Shown piece by piece: positions 35,879-45,206 of a DNA stretch of 64,000 bases. The stretch comes from DASXMT01 sp963781305 (lineage in GTDB: Bacteria > Actinomycetota > Acidimicrobiia > Acidimicrobiales > RAAP-2): NCBI GenBank assembly GCA_963781305.1, contig CAWAFL010000011.1, positions 310,001-374,000 of the forward strand, given 5' to 3'. Position numbers and translations under genes: made by a program. The first letter of the stretch is position 1, and each line of letters starts with the position of its first letter. The notes beneath the pieces are model-generated. The model worked only from the letters and a program-made list of their open reading frames with translations, was not told the DNA's origin and ran no database searches.

Positions 35879-36212
35879 CGGTCTGGAAGCCGGGATCCAC
35901 GCCGCTACTGTCGGATGGGCACTGGGGGTGCCGCCGTCGAAGGCACACAATGCAGTTGGCGTAGATGAAGCTAGGTTGTTAATATCGACGTCGACACCAA
36001 GATAGCCCAAGGGGACGGCTTCAAATCGCAGCAGAAGGAGTTTGGCGGTCGACTCGTTGTCGCCAGGCGGAGTGCTCTACAACATCTGTTGCAGTGATGT
36101 CGCCCTCACGAACAGGTTCCCAGCATTGGTACAAAACTCGACATCGGGCCGATCCAGGTAGGGCATCACCGTCATCGACGGGATCGGGGCCATGGCAGAG
36201 GAGGCTGCAGGC
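35879..36212. other. Intergenic region with operator
   Basis: About 330 bases before the ALDH operon. Operator site 10 lies at 35981-35998. No convincing coding frame is seen. Confidence 0.45.
35981..35998. promoter_or_regulatory. Hexamer-array operator, site 10
   Basis: AATATC GACGTC GACACC, one of the closest copies to the ideal 18-mer. It lies about 215 bases before the aldehyde dehydrogenase start. Confidence 0.72.
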
Positions 36213-37694
36213 ATGACCGTACAGGGAGAGCAGCGAATGCTCATCGACGGCGACCTGGTCCTTGCCGATTCCGAAAAGACCTTCGAGAATGTCAACCCCG
36301 CCACAGAGGAAACGCTGGGTCAGGTTGCAGACGCGTCGGTTGCAGAGATGCGCCGGGCGATCAGTGCAGGGCGCCGAACATTCGATGAAACGGGCTGGGC
36401 GACGAATAAGAAACTACGACAACGCTGTCTCGATCAGTTGCAAGACGCCCTCGAGGCTGAACAGGAAATATTCCGAGAGGAGCTCATCCTCGAAGTGGGC
36501 TGTCCGCGTATGTCGACGCATGGGCCACAGCTCGACGCTCCCGTACGGGACGCCATCAGGTGGCCGGCGACGCGGATAGATGACTTTCCATGGATCACGG
36601 AGCTGCCAGATGTCAGCGAACAGTCGGGCCGGCTGAACGCTCGGCGAATCGTAAAGGAACCGGCCGGGCTGGTCGGTGCTATTACCCCCTGGAACTTTCC
36701 CCTCGAGGTCGTCTTCAACAAAGTCGGCCAGGTGCTGGCCACCGGCAATACGATGGTCCTGAAGCCGGCGCCCGACACTCCGTTCAACGCAACCCGCCTG
36801 GCCCGGCTCATAGTCGAGCGCACGGATATCCCGGCCGGGGTCGTCAACATCGTTACCTCGTCCGACCATCTCATTGGTGAGGAGCTGACCCTCTCGCCTG
36901 CAGTCGACCTGATCTCGTTTACCGGCTCCACTGCGGTTGGAATCCAAATCATGGAGAAGGGGGCGGCCACCATGAAGCGCCTCTTCTTGGAGCTCGGAGG
37001 CAAATCGGCGACGGTTATTCTCGATGATGCGGACTTCAACGAGGCACTGATGGCTGGTATGGGCGTGTGTTTCCACGCCGGCCAGGGCTGCGCTATCCAG
37101 ACTCGAATGCTTCTCCCTCGATCTCGCTATTCCGAAGGCGTCGCCATTCTCGAATCGATGCTGGCAGCGGTACCGTATGGCGATCCGCAACGTCCCGACG
37201 TGCTCATGGGCCCGGTTGTATCGGCCCGGCAGCGAGACCGTATCCTCGGGCTCATTCAGAAGGGCATCGATGAGGGAGCGACCCTGGCGTTGGGGGGGAG
37301 CCGGCCCAAGCACCTCCCCGTTGGTTGGTTCCTGGAACCAACGCTGTTCACTGACGTCGACAATTCGATGGCGATTGCTCGGGAGGAAATCTTCGGCCCT
37401 GTCCTCGTGGTCATCCCATTTGAGGACGACGACGACGCTGTTCGGATTGCCAATGAGAGCATCTATGGATTGGCTGGCGGTGTTTGGTCGACCTCAACCG
37501 AAAGGGCGTTATCTGTGGCGAAGCGGATCCGGACGGGCTCGGTCAGTGTGAACGGAGGCATAACCTACGGCCCCGACATGCCCTTCGGGGGCTATAAGCA
37601 CAGCGGCATTGGTCGCCAGAACGGCGACGAGGGCTTCGAGCAGTACCTCGAGACCAAGACTTTGGCTTGGCCGCGGCCGCAACGAGGAGGCTGA
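36213..37694 (+). CDS. Aldehyde dehydrogenase
   Basis: About 493 residues. ITPWNFPLEVVFNKVGQVLATGNTMVLKPAP is the NAD-binding core, FTGSTAVG the turn, and LELGGKSATVILDDAD holds the general-base Glu; FHAGQGCAIQTR carries the nucleophilic Cys (about 290). EEIFGPVLVVIPF and GSVSVNGG close the fold. ATG 36213 has GAGGAGG eight bases upstream; ATG 36192 adds seven residues. It is one base ahead of the P450 gene, so both are co-transcribed. Oxidation of a P450/ADH-derived aldehyde to the acid is the probable role. Confidence 0.92.
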   Translation: MTVQGEQRMLIDGDLVLADSEKTFENVNPATEETLGQVADASVAEMRRAISAGRRTFDETGWATNKKLRQRCLDQLQDALEAEQEIFREELILEVGCPRMSTHGPQLDAPVRDAIRWPATRIDDFPWITELPDVSEQSGRLNARRIVKEPAGLVGAITPWNFPLEVVFNKVGQVLATGNTMVLKPAPDTPFNATRLARLIVERTDIPAGVVNIVTSSDHLIGEELTLSPAVDLISFTGSTAVGIQIMEKGAATMKRLFLELGGKSATVILDDADFNEALMAGMGVCFHAGQGCAIQTRMLLPRSRYSEGVAILESMLAAVPYGDPQRPDVLMGPVVSARQRDRILGLIQKGIDEGATLALGGSRPKHLPVGWFLEPTLFTDVDNSMAIAREEIFGPVLVVIPFEDDDDAVRIANESIYGLAGGVWSTSTERALSVAKRIRTGSVSVNGGITYGPDMPFGGYKHSGIGRQNGDEGFEQYLETKTLAWPRPQRGG

Positions 37695-37695
37695 C

Positions 37696-38904
37696 ATGAC
37701 GAATACGTCAAGCGACACAGGGCCTTACTACGATCCATTCGACAACGAGATTGACAAGGATCCGCACCCGGTCTGGCGCCGCCTGCGCGACGAGGCACCC
37801 CTGTATTACAACGAGAAGCATGACTTCTTTGCCTTGAGCCGTTTTGATGACGTCGACAAGGCGCTCATGGATTGGGATACCTATCGCTCGGGGCGAGGCT
37901 CGACCTTGGAGATCATCAAGGCCAATGTAGAGCTCCCGTCCGGGATTATTCTCATGGAAGATCCGCCGATCCACGATCTCCATCGAGGCCTACTGTCCCG
38001 AGTGTTCACCCCAAAGAAGATGAACGCCCTCGAACCCAAGGTGCGTGAATTCTGCGCGAGGAGCCTCGATCCCCTCATGGGCGCTGGGCGTTTCGACTTC
38101 ATTGCTGACCTCGGAGCGCAGATGCCGATGCGGACGATCGGGATGTTGCTCGGTATCCCGGAGCAAGATCAGGAAGCGATCCGCGACCGCCTCGACGAAG
38201 GTATGCGAATCGAAGATGGTGAGGAGTACGTGCCGGCGGCGAACGATTTCTTGATGAATGCGGGTGAGATATTCGCCGAGTACATCGACTGGCGAGGTCA
38301 ACATCCGTCTGATGATCTCATGACTGAGTTGCTCACCGCCGAGTTCGAGGACGAGACGGGCGAGCGTCGCAACCTCAACCGGGAGGAGGTCCTGACCTAC
38401 GTGATGCTGTTGGCAGGCGCCGGAAATGAGACGACCACACGCCTGATCGGATGGGCGGGCAAGCTCCTCGCCGAGCACCCCGACCAGCGCCGAGACCTGG
38501 TCGAGGACCGTTCATTGTTGCCTCGGGCGATCGAGGAGATCCTCCGCTACGAGGCGCCATCCCCGGTGCAGGCTCGCTCCGTCAACCGCGATGTCGAGCA
38601 CCATGGTCGGGTCGTGCCCGAGGGCAGCGTCATGGTGCTCCTCAATGGCTCGGCCAACCGTGATGACCGCAATTTCCCGGAGGGTGATCGGTTCGACATC
38701 CACCGTGAAGTTACCCAACACCTCAGCTTCGGCTACGGCATCCATTTCTGCCTCGGTGCCGCATTGGCTCGGCTCGAGGGGCGAGTGGCAATTGATGAGG
38801 TTCTCAACCGATTTCCAGAGTGGACGGTCGACTGGGAAGGTGCGATCCAAGCCCACACCCCGACCGTGCGCGGTTGGGAACGGTTGCCCGTTGTGACTGG
38901 TTGA
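37696..38904 (+). CDS. Cytochrome P450
   Basis: A 402-residue soluble P450. The I-helix motif LLAGAGNETTTR, the E-x-x-R in IEEILR, and heme loop FGYGIHFCLGAALARLEGR with Cys352 are all present. The N-terminal DPFDNEIDKDPHPVWRRLRDEAPLYYNEKHDFFALSR is typical for bacterial CYPs. ATG 37696 follows AGGAGG closely and the ALDH stop by one base. The arrangement alcohol/aldehyde oxidation plus P450 plus amidohydrolase suggests sequential oxidation of one substrate. Confidence 0.93.
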   Translation: MTNTSSDTGPYYDPFDNEIDKDPHPVWRRLRDEAPLYYNEKHDFFALSRFDDVDKALMDWDTYRSGRGSTLEIIKANVELPSGIILMEDPPIHDLHRGLLSRVFTPKKMNALEPKVREFCARSLDPLMGAGRFDFIADLGAQMPMRTIGMLLGIPEQDQEAIRDRLDEGMRIEDGEEYVPAANDFLMNAGEIFAEYIDWRGQHPSDDLMTELLTAEFEDETGERRNLNREEVLTYVMLLAGAGNETTTRLIGWAGKLLAEHPDQRRDLVEDRSLLPRAIEEILRYEAPSPVQARSVNRDVEHHGRVVPEGSVMVLLNGSANRDDRNFPEGDRFDIHREVTQHLSFGYGIHFCLGAALARLEGRVAIDEVLNRFPEWTVDWEGAIQAHTPTVRGWERLPVVTG

Positions 38905-38915
38905 GGGGATTGCCC

Positions 38916-40184
38916 ATGCAGATGGACGACATGGTTCTCGTCAGTATTGACGATCATTCGATCGAACCGCCGGACATGTATGAGAATCACGTACCGGCAA
39001 GATGGAGAAGCCACGTACCCAAGGTGGTTCGCAACGCCGAGGGCGTCGACGAGTGGGTCTTCCAGGGAAGGAGTGCGACGACTCCGTTCGGCATGGCTGC
39101 CACTGTCGGATGGCCGAAGGAGGAATGGGGTTTTGAGCCCGGGGCCTTCAGCGAGCTCCGTCCCGGCTGTTTTGATGTGCACGAGCGGGTACGAGACATG
39201 GACGCCAACGGGGTTCTTGCGTCGATGTGCTTTCCGACGATGGCTGGTTTCAATGCCCGGACGTTCACCGAAGGTGTCGATAAGGAAATCTCCCTCGTTA
39301 TGCTCCGGGCGTACAACGATTGGCACATCGACGAGTGGTGTGCGACATACCCCGGCAGGTTCATCCCGTTAGGCATTGTCCCAATGTGGGATGTAGATCT
39401 CGCGGTTGCGGAGGTGCGACGCATCTCCAAGAAGGGCTGTCGGGCTGTCAGTTTCCTCGAGGCACCTCATTCCCAGGGCTATCCCAGCTTCCTGTCTGGT
39501 CATTGGGATCCCATGCTTCAGGCACTTGTCGACGAAAGCATGGTGCTTTGTCTGCACATTGGAGGCGCATCGGACATAGTAAAGCTTGCCCCTGAGGCGC
39601 CCATTGACCACGCCATCGTGATTCCTTCTCAGATCACCATGCTTACTGCCCAAGACCTCCTGTTCGGCCCGACGCTGCGTAAATTTCCCGACCTGCGTGT
39701 TGCCCTCTCGGAAGGCGGCATTGGATGGATTCCGTTCTATCTCGAACGGGTTGACCGGCACTTTCAGAATCAATCATGGATCGACAACACGTTCGGCGAG
39801 GGCAAGTTGCCTTCGGACGTGTTCCGTGAACACTTCTTAGCCTGCTTCATCACTGATCCATCGGGACTGAAGCTGCGCCATGAGATCGGAATCGACGTCA
39901 TTGCCTGGGAGTGTGACTACCCACATACCGACACCACCTGGCCTCGGTCGCCAGAGTTCGCCTGGCAGGAGTTTCAGGCGGCCGGATGCTCCGATGACGA
40001 AGTCAACCAGATCACGTGGAAAAACGCCTGCCGATTCTTCAACTGGGATCCGTATTCCCACACGCCGCGGGAGCGCGCCAATGTTCGATCGCTCCGCGAT
40101 CTAGCGTCAGACAATGACACTTCGGTCCGGCCGCGAGCGGAATGGCGCAAGCGCAACGAAGCCGCAGGTATTGGTTTACTCTGA
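38916..40184 (+). CDS. Amidohydrolase-2 family metal-dependent hydrolase
   Basis: A 422-residue amidohydrolase with SIDDHSIEPPDMYENHVP (D-D-H metal-site variant), LCLHIGG for a later ligand, LTAQDLLFGPTLRKFPDLRVALSEGG and WECDYPHTDTTWP with the final Asp. It differs from the DADNHYWE subgroup and is more like the DDHxIEPP subgroup abundant in mycobacteria. ATG 38916 follows GAGGGG; the start lies 11 bases after the P450 stop. The reaction, hydrolysis or decarboxylation, is unknown. Confidence 0.88.
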   Translation: MQMDDMVLVSIDDHSIEPPDMYENHVPARWRSHVPKVVRNAEGVDEWVFQGRSATTPFGMAATVGWPKEEWGFEPGAFSELRPGCFDVHERVRDMDANGVLASMCFPTMAGFNARTFTEGVDKEISLVMLRAYNDWHIDEWCATYPGRFIPLGIVPMWDVDLAVAEVRRISKKGCRAVSFLEAPHSQGYPSFLSGHWDPMLQALVDESMVLCLHIGGASDIVKLAPEAPIDHAIVIPSQITMLTAQDLLFGPTLRKFPDLRVALSEGGIGWIPFYLERVDRHFQNQSWIDNTFGEGKLPSDVFREHFLACFITDPSGLKLRHEIGIDVIAWECDYPHTDTTWPRSPEFAWQEFQAAGCSDDEVNQITWKNACRFFNWDPYSHTPRERANVRSLRDLASDNDTSVRPRAEWRKRNEAAGIGLL

Positions 40185-40341
40185 TTTACCCTCGGGCGGG
40201 ATCGGGTCGTGATGTCGGGGTCCAAGCTGCTGGTTCCGGGCCCCAATTGCGTCGTTTGAGAGTCAGCCAGGGCCAATAGCGAATCCAGTCTGGTGTGCGC
40301 CATCAGCAGCTACCGCTAGTTCGCATCGCCGAGCGACAGGC

Positions 40342-41187
40342 TTAGGGAATTCCCGCGCCGGCGACGGGCACCCGCACGACGTCTATACGTCCGTCGCGGG
40401 TTCCTCGTAAGGCTTCCGGCGAATGGTCATTCGCCGACAATAGAAAGAGCGTGCGCCGACCTGGACCACCGAGGGCACAGGCGATGGCCATTCGTCCCTC
40501 AACCGATATCGAGTGCGTAACTTCTCCGCCCGGAAGGATCCGTTCAAATACCCTGGCCAGTGGCATCGCCGTCCAGATTGCCCCATCCTCATCCATACAG
40601 ATTCCGTCAGGGCCTCGTTCAGGACAATCCGCGTAGACCCTACGGTGATTAAGTGATGCGTCTGGCGCAATGTCAAACGCGGTCAATCGTCTGCCGAGAG
40701 ATTCGGCAACGATCAGCGTTTGTCCGTCAGGAGTGATGACGCTCCCATTCGGAATAATCATGTCCTTTGCAACGGTGCGATGTGTTCCATCCGGCTCCAC
40801 CAAGACCATCGATCCTGTCGGGGCAGATGGGGGAGGGAAGGATCCGACATATGCCCGTCCGTCGCTGCTCACGACCATATCGTTGCAGGCGTCGGCGATG
40901 AGATCGCTGACGTCAGCATGGAGGGTGATGCCGGACTGGTTCCACCGCAGGATCTCCCGCTCGAGCATGGAAACGATGAGTAGATCGCCGTCGGGGAGGA
41001 AACCCAAGCCGGACGGCCGACGACCCGGCAGTTCAACCACGAGTTCCCGCCGCCCGGACAAGTCGACGGTCCAGACGGCCTCGCCGTGCATGTCTGAGAA
41101 CCACAGCCGGTCGTTCCGCCATCTGGGTCCTTCACCGAACACAAGACCGCCAGTCAGCAACTCGGGCACCAAGGGACTCTCCGGCAT
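40342..41187 (-). CDS. SMP-30/gluconolactonase-like beta-propeller lactonase
   Basis: A 281-residue beta-propeller. LVFGEGPRWRNDRLWFSDMHG carries the first metal-ligand Glu, ACNDMVVSSDGRAYVGSF the Asn/Asp pair, and ERGPDGICMDEDGAIWTAMP the Asp of the catalytic site. These are the SMP-30 divalent-metal lactonase positions. ATG 41187 starts at MPESPLVP; upstream codons read intergenic sequence. It could open a lactone, for instance one from the BVMO or P450 steps (inference). Confidence 0.88.
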   Translation of the reverse strand: MPESPLVPELLTGGLVFGEGPRWRNDRLWFSDMHGEAVWTVDLSGRRELVVELPGRRPSGLGFLPDGDLLIVSMLEREILRWNQSGITLHADVSDLIADACNDMVVSSDGRAYVGSFPPPSAPTGSMVLVEPDGTHRTVAKDMIIPNGSVITPDGQTLIVAESLGRRLTAFDIAPDASLNHRRVYADCPERGPDGICMDEDGAIWTAMPLARVFERILPGGEVTHSISVEGRMAIACALGGPGRRTLFLLSANDHSPEALRGTRDGRIDVVRVPVAGAGIP

Positions 41188-41618
41188 GCTCTGTCTCCAT
41201 TCTCTTGGATTGCGGTGACGGCAACCGTTCACCGATTCTTTCACTGAGCGGGTCGAGCAACGCTCCCGCTCGCGATGCCACCGGTCATCGAGCGGCAACT
41301 CTCTATCGTTACGCGGCTAGCTGGCAATGGCCAAGATGAGTTGCTCGCGATGGGCTGGCGGTAGGAGCGATGCAGGGCCCGAAAGGCGAAATCGTAAACC
41401 ATTCTGCCTCAGTAATCCCTGGCGTGAGAGTGCACGTCCACATACCTTTCCAAAGTCGGTTAGCTCATTTCCGGTGCGGTCGTTGGTACCTCATTGGCAG
41501 TCGCTGCCGGTCCGCTCGACATCCTTCGGTCCAGGCAGTGCGAGAGCTTGACACGCGCTTTCCGGACATCTACATTGACGTCGACACTGAGGTATGGGAA
41601 CGACAGGGGGATCTCCAG
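41188..41618. other. Divergent intergenic region with operator
   Basis: About 430 bases between the lactonase (minus) and the transporter substrate-binding gene (plus). The operator at 41571-41588 is the only recognised element. Confidence 0.45.
41571..41588. promoter_or_regulatory. Hexamer-array operator, site 11
   Basis: TACATT GACGTC GACACT, with an extra GACATC unit directly before it (41565-41570). It lies 30 bases upstream of the substrate-binding protein start at 41619. Confidence 0.68.
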
Positions 41619-42902
41619 ATGAAGGCACGTAGACCACGATGGGGGGCGTGGGCGAACACTCGCTCGCGAGCCATGCGTCTGTTCCTGGCCGTGGTGACGG
41701 TTGTTGCGACGGGGGGAACGGTGGCACTGACTTCAGGGTCAACGGCCTCAGCCGCGAGTTCGCCCATCACGATCGCCTTCGTGTGCTCGTGCAGCGGTGC
41801 CGCCGGACCGGAGTACCAGGGAGCTGTTGGCGCCCTCATGGCGCGGATTGATGTAACAAACGCAGCTGGCGGCGTGAACGGGCGGAAGATTAAGGCCATT
41901 GTCTTGGATGATCAGACCAACCCCACGGCCGACGCCACAGCCGTGCAGGAGGCGGTCTCGAAGGGGGTGACGGGCATCGTCGCTGTCAGTGCGGTCTTCT
42001 TCGAGGGAGCGAAGTACGCCAACCAGGCAGGAATACCGGTGACTGGTGCATCCTCGGACGGGCCCGAGTGGGGAACTCAGCCCTACACGAACATGTTCGC
42101 GTCGGACACTGGAAGCGTCGACCCGAAATTTCCGGTCAGCACTCTGATCGGAAAATTCCTCGTGTCCCATGGCGGCACTGTGGTCGGCTCATACGGCTAC
42201 GGAATCTCCCCTTCGTCGGCCCGGTCGGCCATCAGCACAGTCCAGTCGGTCGAGCACGCCGGCGGGAAGGAGGGAGTCCTTGACTCATCAATTCCCTTTG
42301 GCTCTGTCGACTTCACCGCGGCATCGTTGACAGCGAAATCCAAGAACGTGAATGCCATCTACGGCGCCATGGACGACAACTCGAACTTCGCCTTGGCCAC
42401 CGCCATGAAACAGGCTGGCGTCAAGCTCAAGGCGGTCATTTTCCCCACTGGCTATGAGCCCGCGGTCATCACTTCGCCTGCGTGGAAAGACCTCCAAGGC
42501 GTCTACTTCGGCTCCGATTTCCGGCCGTTTCAAGCGCCCAATGCGGCTACAGCACAGATGCAAGCAGCCCTCATAAAGTACGACCACTTCTCCAAGTCCG
42601 AGTTCCCGGCGTTTGTCCAGTACGAGTCATGGGCGGGTGCTGACCTCATGATCAATGGCCTGAAGAAGGCGGGAAGCAATCCCACACCGTCCAGTGTGGT
42701 CAAGGCCCTCCGCGGCATCAAGGCCTATACCGCCAATGGATTGTTGCCGGTTCCGATTAACTACTCCACCATTTTCGGGCACGACCTATCTCCCGGGTGC
42801 ACCTGGATCCTCCAAGCGAAGACAAACGGATTTGTCGTCGCGGGGAACAAGCCAGCTTGCGGCACGGACATTCCGGGCACGTCAGCGGCGAGCGCTAGCT
42901 AG
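41619..42902 (+). CDS. ABC transporter substrate-binding protein (branched-chain-amino-acid type)
   Basis: A 427-residue LivJ/K-like periplasmic-binding fold. Residues 1-48 form a signal peptide: basic start MKARRPR, hydrophobic LFLAVVTVVATGG, and a likely cleavage after ASA near 46. AFVCSCSGAAGPEYQGAVGALMARIDVTNAAGGVNGRKI is the typical first lobe. There is no lipobox, so anchorage is unclear. ATG 41619 is chosen; a longer frame just reads through the operator. The LivHM/LivG/LivF genes 4 kb downstream are its probable partners. It probably binds a carboxylated or hydrophobic substrate. Confidence 0.88.
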   Translation: MKARRPRWGAWANTRSRAMRLFLAVVTVVATGGTVALTSGSTASAASSPITIAFVCSCSGAAGPEYQGAVGALMARIDVTNAAGGVNGRKIKAIVLDDQTNPTADATAVQEAVSKGVTGIVAVSAVFFEGAKYANQAGIPVTGASSDGPEWGTQPYTNMFASDTGSVDPKFPVSTLIGKFLVSHGGTVVGSYGYGISPSSARSAISTVQSVEHAGGKEGVLDSSIPFGSVDFTAASLTAKSKNVNAIYGAMDDNSNFALATAMKQAGVKLKAVIFPTGYEPAVITSPAWKDLQGVYFGSDFRPFQAPNAATAQMQAALIKYDHFSKSEFPAFVQYESWAGADLMINGLKKAGSNPTPSSVVKALRGIKAYTANGLLPVPINYSTIFGHDLSPGCTWILQAKTNGFVVAGNKPACGTDIPGTSAASAS

Positions 42903-43043
42903 TGCGAGTGTGAGTGCGACAGGACAAGAAGCTCCGAAGAGCACCTGCGAGGGCCCCAACTCGCGCGTCTGAGTCCGAATGGCCGAGCTAACCGAACGAA
43001 CCGGCACGCTGCACTTGTGCGGGTATGACGATGGAGAAGGCAA

Positions 43044-43748
43044 ATGAACGTGGTCATCGGTGGGGGATCGGGCATCGGCGAGGCCGTGGTAGCTGTTCTG
43101 CCTGGCCGTACCGTGGTTGCCGATCGGGTCGGTGGAGAGGTGTACTGCGACCTCACTGATACATCTACCATCGACACACTGGCCCAGGGCGTCGACCAAC
43201 TGGATGCCCTCGTGATCACCGCCGGTGTCTCGCCAGCGATGGCTAATGCGCAGACCATCTTTGATGTCAACCTGGCGGGTATGGCCCGAGTACTGAATGC
43301 GTTTGACCATCTTGTCCGACCGGGCGTCGTCGCTGTCTGTGTGGCCTCAATGGCTGGACACATCGGAGCCTGGCCGAATGAGACGCTTCAGGTGCTTGAT
43401 GATCCATTGAGGACTCCGGAAGCCGGGCTAACCGATGATCCTGGCACGGCCTACTCGATGGCGAAGTCGGGTGTTATCCGTCTGATTCGGAAAACAGCAC
43501 CGAGTTGGGGGAGTCGAGGTGCTCGCATTGTGTCCATTTCACCCGGCGTGATCGATACTCCGATGGGTCAGTTGGAGTTGGCCAAGACAGAAGGCACGGC
43601 CATAATGGCTGATAGTTGCTCGCTGGGTCGGATGGGTCGCCCCGACGAAGTTGCATCGGTGATCCAGTTTCTCTGTTCGGACGGGGCCAGCTACATCACA
43701 GGGACCGACGTATTGGTGGACGGCGGCGCAGTGGCGATCTTTGCCTGA
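43044..43748 (+). CDS. Short-chain dehydrogenase/reductase
   Basis: A 234-residue SDR, shorter than usual. IGGGSGIG for the cofactor, catalytic Ser102, Tyr137 and Lys141 (YSMAK), SPGVIDTPM and ITGTDVLVDGG. The segment between the Ser and Tyr, ASMAGHIGAWPNETLQVLDD, is longer than in typical classical SDRs. ATG 43044 follows AAGG. It lies 140 bases after the SBP gene in the same direction. Confidence 0.88.
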   Translation: MNVVIGGGSGIGEAVVAVLPGRTVVADRVGGEVYCDLTDTSTIDTLAQGVDQLDALVITAGVSPAMANAQTIFDVNLAGMARVLNAFDHLVRPGVVAVCVASMAGHIGAWPNETLQVLDDPLRTPEAGLTDDPGTAYSMAKSGVIRLIRKTAPSWGSRGARIVSISPGVIDTPMGQLELAKTEGTAIMADSCSLGRMGRPDEVASVIQFLCSDGASYITGTDVLVDGGAVAIFA

Positions 43749-44089
43749 GGAGACAAGCTTGCGTTCCTGGCGCTTTCGACGTTGGAAACGGGCTGCGGCA
43801 AATAGGCGCGTGGCGAGCTACATGCATGAACGGGACCCTGGCAGTACTGGTTTCGGTGAAATGAGAGGGATCTGGCTTTAGCCATGTCTATTCGACAACT
43901 CCACAAACCAGGCGCCTAAACGTTCTGTGGTCGACGGTCTGGTGAGGATCTGCCAGCTTGACGATCCGGTGTGGCTTCAGGCTCCGTTGAGGCTCGTCCG
44001 CAAGCGCGAGTTTTAGCTTCCACGGCGCGTTCCGACAATAGATTTGAAGAAAATCCGATTTGTTCGACTAGTCAATGAGGTGACTCCCG
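43749..44089. other. Intergenic, no gene recognised
   Basis: About 340 bases between the SDR and esterase genes. A 30-codon frame at 43927-44016 reads like protein but has no ribosome site. No operator seen. Confidence 0.4.
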
Positions 44090-45079
44090 ATGAAAACGCA
44101 CGACGATGAACTCGGTACGGTGGGACGAGAGGTGACGAGGTTCATCCCGGTCCCGACATCGGTGAGCGAACAGGCTCAACAGTTCTTGGCCATGGACATG
44201 TTCGGCGGAGACGCCAGTGCCCCTGCCGCAGACGATGTCGATGGATGGCGTTCCATGATTCGGGGCTCCAACGAAATATTGGTGGCTGCGATGAGTCCGC
44301 GAATCGAACATCTCCGCTCCAAGACCGAATCGACAACGGTTGACGAGGTGCCGGTGTTCGTCGTGGTTCCCGAAGGCGTGCCCGATAGTGATGACGATCC
44401 CGTCTACCTCGATATACACGGGGGCGGCTTCACCATCGGTAGCGGCGAAGCATGCCGGGCGATGGCCCTATTCAGCGCTGCCCAAGTGCAACTAGCAACG
44501 TGGTCCGTCGACTATCGCATGCCGCCCGACCACCCGTTTCCGGCTGCGTTGGACGACTGCATCGCCGTCTATCGCCGCCTGCTTGAAGCCCGGAATCCGG
44601 AGCACATCGTGGTCGGGGGCGGGTCGGCGGGCGGGAACCTTGCCGCCGCGTTGATATTGCGAGCTCGCGATGAGGGATTGCCCCTACCGGCAGCGCTCAT
44701 CTTGCTGACACCTGAGGCCGATCTCACCGAGTCCGGCGACACATTCCACACGAATCTCGGCATCGACTCAGTCCTTACTTCGAGCCTGGCTGACTCCATC
44801 AGGCTGTATGCCGGCGACAGCGATCTCGAGCATCCCTATCTGTCGCCTCTGTTTGGCGACCTCACAGGGCCCTTTCCGCCCACGTTTTTACAAAGCGGCA
44901 CTCGCGATCTGTTTCTCTCAAATACGGTGAGAATGCACCGCCAGCTCCGTTCGGGTGGGGTGGACGCTGAGCTGCACGTGTTCGAGGCCATGCCCCACGG
45001 CGGGTTCTTCGGTGCCCCCGAGGATGAGGAAATGGCCAAGGAGATACGTCGTTTCCTGGCCAGCCACCTCGGAGGTTGA
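44090..45079 (+). CDS. Alpha/beta hydrolase, HSL-type esterase
   Basis: A 329-residue esterase: HGGG oxyanion motif (110-113), nucleophile Ser179 in GGGSAGG, the late Asp in SGTRDLFLS (about 268) and His in AMPHGGFF (about 299). This is the HSL-family set; the N-terminal 80-residue cap differs from the 4998 esterase. ATG 44090 follows GAGGTGA. No operator precedes it, so it may be transcribed with the SDR or from its own promoter. Confidence 0.88.
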   Translation: MKTHDDELGTVGREVTRFIPVPTSVSEQAQQFLAMDMFGGDASAPAADDVDGWRSMIRGSNEILVAAMSPRIEHLRSKTESTTVDEVPVFVVVPEGVPDSDDDPVYLDIHGGGFTIGSGEACRAMALFSAAQVQLATWSVDYRMPPDHPFPAALDDCIAVYRRLLEARNPEHIVVGGGSAGGNLAAALILRARDEGLPLPAALILLTPEADLTESGDTFHTNLGIDSVLTSSLADSIRLYAGDSDLEHPYLSPLFGDLTGPFPPTFLQSGTRDLFLSNTVRMHRQLRSGGVDAELHVFEAMPHGGFFGAPEDEEMAKEIRRFLASHLGG

Positions 45080-45153
45080 TCAAGCATTGCCGATCTGGCC
45101 GCCGTTGGATCTTGCGGGCGAGCTGCGTGCCGACGCATGGCTCGGTGATCACC

Positions 45154-45159
45154 TATAAT
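45154..45159 (+). promoter_or_regulatory. Candidate -10 box next to operator site 12
   Basis: A perfect TATAAT lies directly before operator site 12 and 48 bases before the amidohydrolase start. A bound repressor at the operator would occlude this promoter. A good -35 hexamer is not obvious. Confidence 0.4.
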
Positions 45160-45160
45160 C

Positions 45161-45178
45161 AATGTCGACGTCAATAAT
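45161..45178. promoter_or_regulatory. Hexamer-array operator, site 12
   Basis: AATGTC GACGTC AATAAT. It lies 28 bases upstream of the amidohydrolase start at 45207. Confidence 0.7.
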
Positions 45179-45206
45179 GGTCTGGATCCCGATTCAAGGA
45201 GGCGCA

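Noticed and set aside
43927..44016. 30-codon protein-like frame before the esterase gene
   Set aside because: No ribosome site, no partner and too short to support as a gene.
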